The notes beneath the pieces were generated by a model. It saw nothing but the letters and a program-made list of their open reading frames with translations, searched no databases and was not told the origin of the DNA. A program made the position numbers and the translations under genes. A stretch of 5,694 bases of DNA from Methanomicrobiales archaeon. GTDB taxonomy: Archaea > Halobacteriota > Methanomicrobia > Methanomicrobiales > JACTUA01. Location: assembly GCA_028679035.1 (NCBI GenBank), contig JAJRCL010000093.1:1-5694 (forward strand), given 5' to 3'. Positions within the stretch are counted from its first letter, which is position 1, and each line of letters begins with the position of its first letter. Shown in pieces: positions 5,197-5,694 of this stretch.

Positions 5197-5238
5197 GGGA
5201 TACCGATCAGGATATCCTGATCAGATCCCGCTTTTTTT
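5197..5238 (+). terminator. Hairpin plus T-tract terminator of the CsbD-like gene, perhaps bidirectional
   Basis: A perfect 18-base palindrome, GATCAGGATATCCTGATC (5205-5222), is enclosed by a second stem, GGGAT (5197-5201) with ATCCC (5225-5229). It is followed by seven T residues at 5232-5238. This has the form of an intrinsic terminator, and oligo-T alone often suffices in archaea. On the opposite strand a T-rich run follows about ten bases after the hairpin (about 5187-5170), so it may also stop transcripts of the convergent oxidoreductase gene. Confidence 0.8.
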
Positions 5239-5273
5239 AATTATTATCGGGGTATTCATCGATATTTCCGGAA

Positions 5274-5694
5274 TTATACCCCTTCCGCGAGCCTCTTCTG
5301 GATCTGCACCAATCGGTCTGCCACCGGTTCCTTCCGGGGCAGGCGTTCCGCGAACGTCGGCTCCGTCTTCGTATAGAACGTCCCCAGGGCGATCGGGGCG
5401 TCCTTCGCATAGTCCCACTCCCGGATCTTCGCAAGCGCCGCATCATACGACGTAGTGTCGTGATCTGCGAGTTCGTACACCCGTTCGTCATAATAGTCGT
5501 GGACATCGTAGAACGTGGCGCAGATCTGCAGCACGTCCACGAAGGAGAATCCCTTGTGCCGGATCGCGGCACCGATGGTCTGGTGCAGGTTCCCCAGGTT
5601 CCGGGAATAGGAGCGGGCGAGGAAGGTCCCGCCGCAGGCGAGCACGAGTTCCAGCGGGTTGAGCGGGCGCTCCACGTTCCCCTGCGGGGTGGAA
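5274..5694 (-). CDS. 2-oxoacid:ferredoxin oxidoreductase, beta subunit (partial, N-terminus off the right edge)
   Basis: The visible 139 residues are the C-terminal part of the thiamine-pyrophosphate-binding beta chain of a 2-oxoacid:ferredoxin oxidoreductase. Such cytoplasmic enzymes convert a 2-oxoacid, CoA and oxidised ferredoxin to acyl-CoA, CO2 and reduced ferredoxin, or run in reverse for carbon assimilation in methanogens. Recognisable stretches are TPQGNVERPLNPLEL at the window edge, GGTFLARSYS, HKGFSFVDVLQICATF, and the C-terminal APIALGTFYTKTEPTFAERL, typical of this chain's end domain. A GTG at 5675 is not the start, since the frame stays open and conserved to the edge. The TPP-binding GDG motif and cluster cysteines would be in the missing part. 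The alpha subunit is normally encoded just upstream, beyond the window. Substrate (2-oxoglutarate, pyruvate or branched-chain) cannot be decided; the two-subunit KorAB type seems likeliest. Confidence 0.88.
   Translation of the reverse strand, partial: STPQGNVERPLNPLELVLACGGTFLARSYSRNLGNLHQTIGAAIRHKGFSFVDVLQICATFYDVHDYYDERVYELADHDTTSYDAALAKIREWDYAKDAPIALGTFYTKTEPTFAERLPRKEPVADRLVQIQKRLAEGV

Noticed and set aside
1..5694. CRISPR array, tRNA, rRNA or insertion sequence
   Set aside because: No regularly spaced direct repeats, cloverleaf-like segments, ribosomal RNA signatures, transposase motifs or terminal inverted repeats were seen on either strand.

Overview
This window looks like chromosomal DNA from a methanogenic euryarchaeon, most likely of the order Methanomicrobiales. 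The case rests on gene content: a proteasome-activating nucleotidase (PAN), the small subunit of the archaeal-type phosphomevalonate dehydratase (DUF126/aconitase X), a two-subunit-type 2-oxoacid:ferredoxin oxidoreductase beta chain, and a B12-domain radical SAM protein resembling the MJ_1487 family. AT-rich archaeal TATA boxes, some leaderless starts and GGAGG-type ribosome sites agree with this. The genus cannot be fixed from the sequence alone. I see no rRNA, tRNA, CRISPR array or insertion sequence.

Layout from left to right. Positions 1-1111 (minus strand) hold a two-gene unit: the phosphomevalonate dehydratase small subunit, then 12 bases later a GTG-started radical SAM protein that runs off the left edge. 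Positions 1112-1174 form a compact divergent promoter. Positions 1175-2332 (plus) encode a 385-residue PAN-type AAA+ ATPase with an intact C-terminal HbYX-type tail. It ends 3 bases short of a convergent minus-strand pair (2336-3501): a 103-residue coiled-coil protein, then a TPR/coiled-coil protein whose start codon overlaps the first gene's stop. A 362-base non-coding stretch (3502-3863) with several short repeats follows. Carbamate kinase (3864-4808, minus) and a small lysine-rich CsbD-like protein (5012-5182, plus) diverge from a 203-base spacer. A hairpin with a T-tract separates CsbD from the C-terminal part of the oxidoreductase beta subunit (5274-5694, minus), which continues past the right edge.

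How the genes work together: most are independent housekeeping functions (isoprenoid lipid synthesis, proteasomal protein unfolding, carbamoyl-phosphate/ATP metabolism, 2-oxoacid metabolism with ferredoxin). The least explained part is the coiled-coil pair at 2336-3501. Its two products share one domain, alignable without gaps over 74 residues (24 identities by eye). This suggests an in-operon duplication and a hetero-oligomeric complex of unknown function. It is the best candidate here for an undescribed system.
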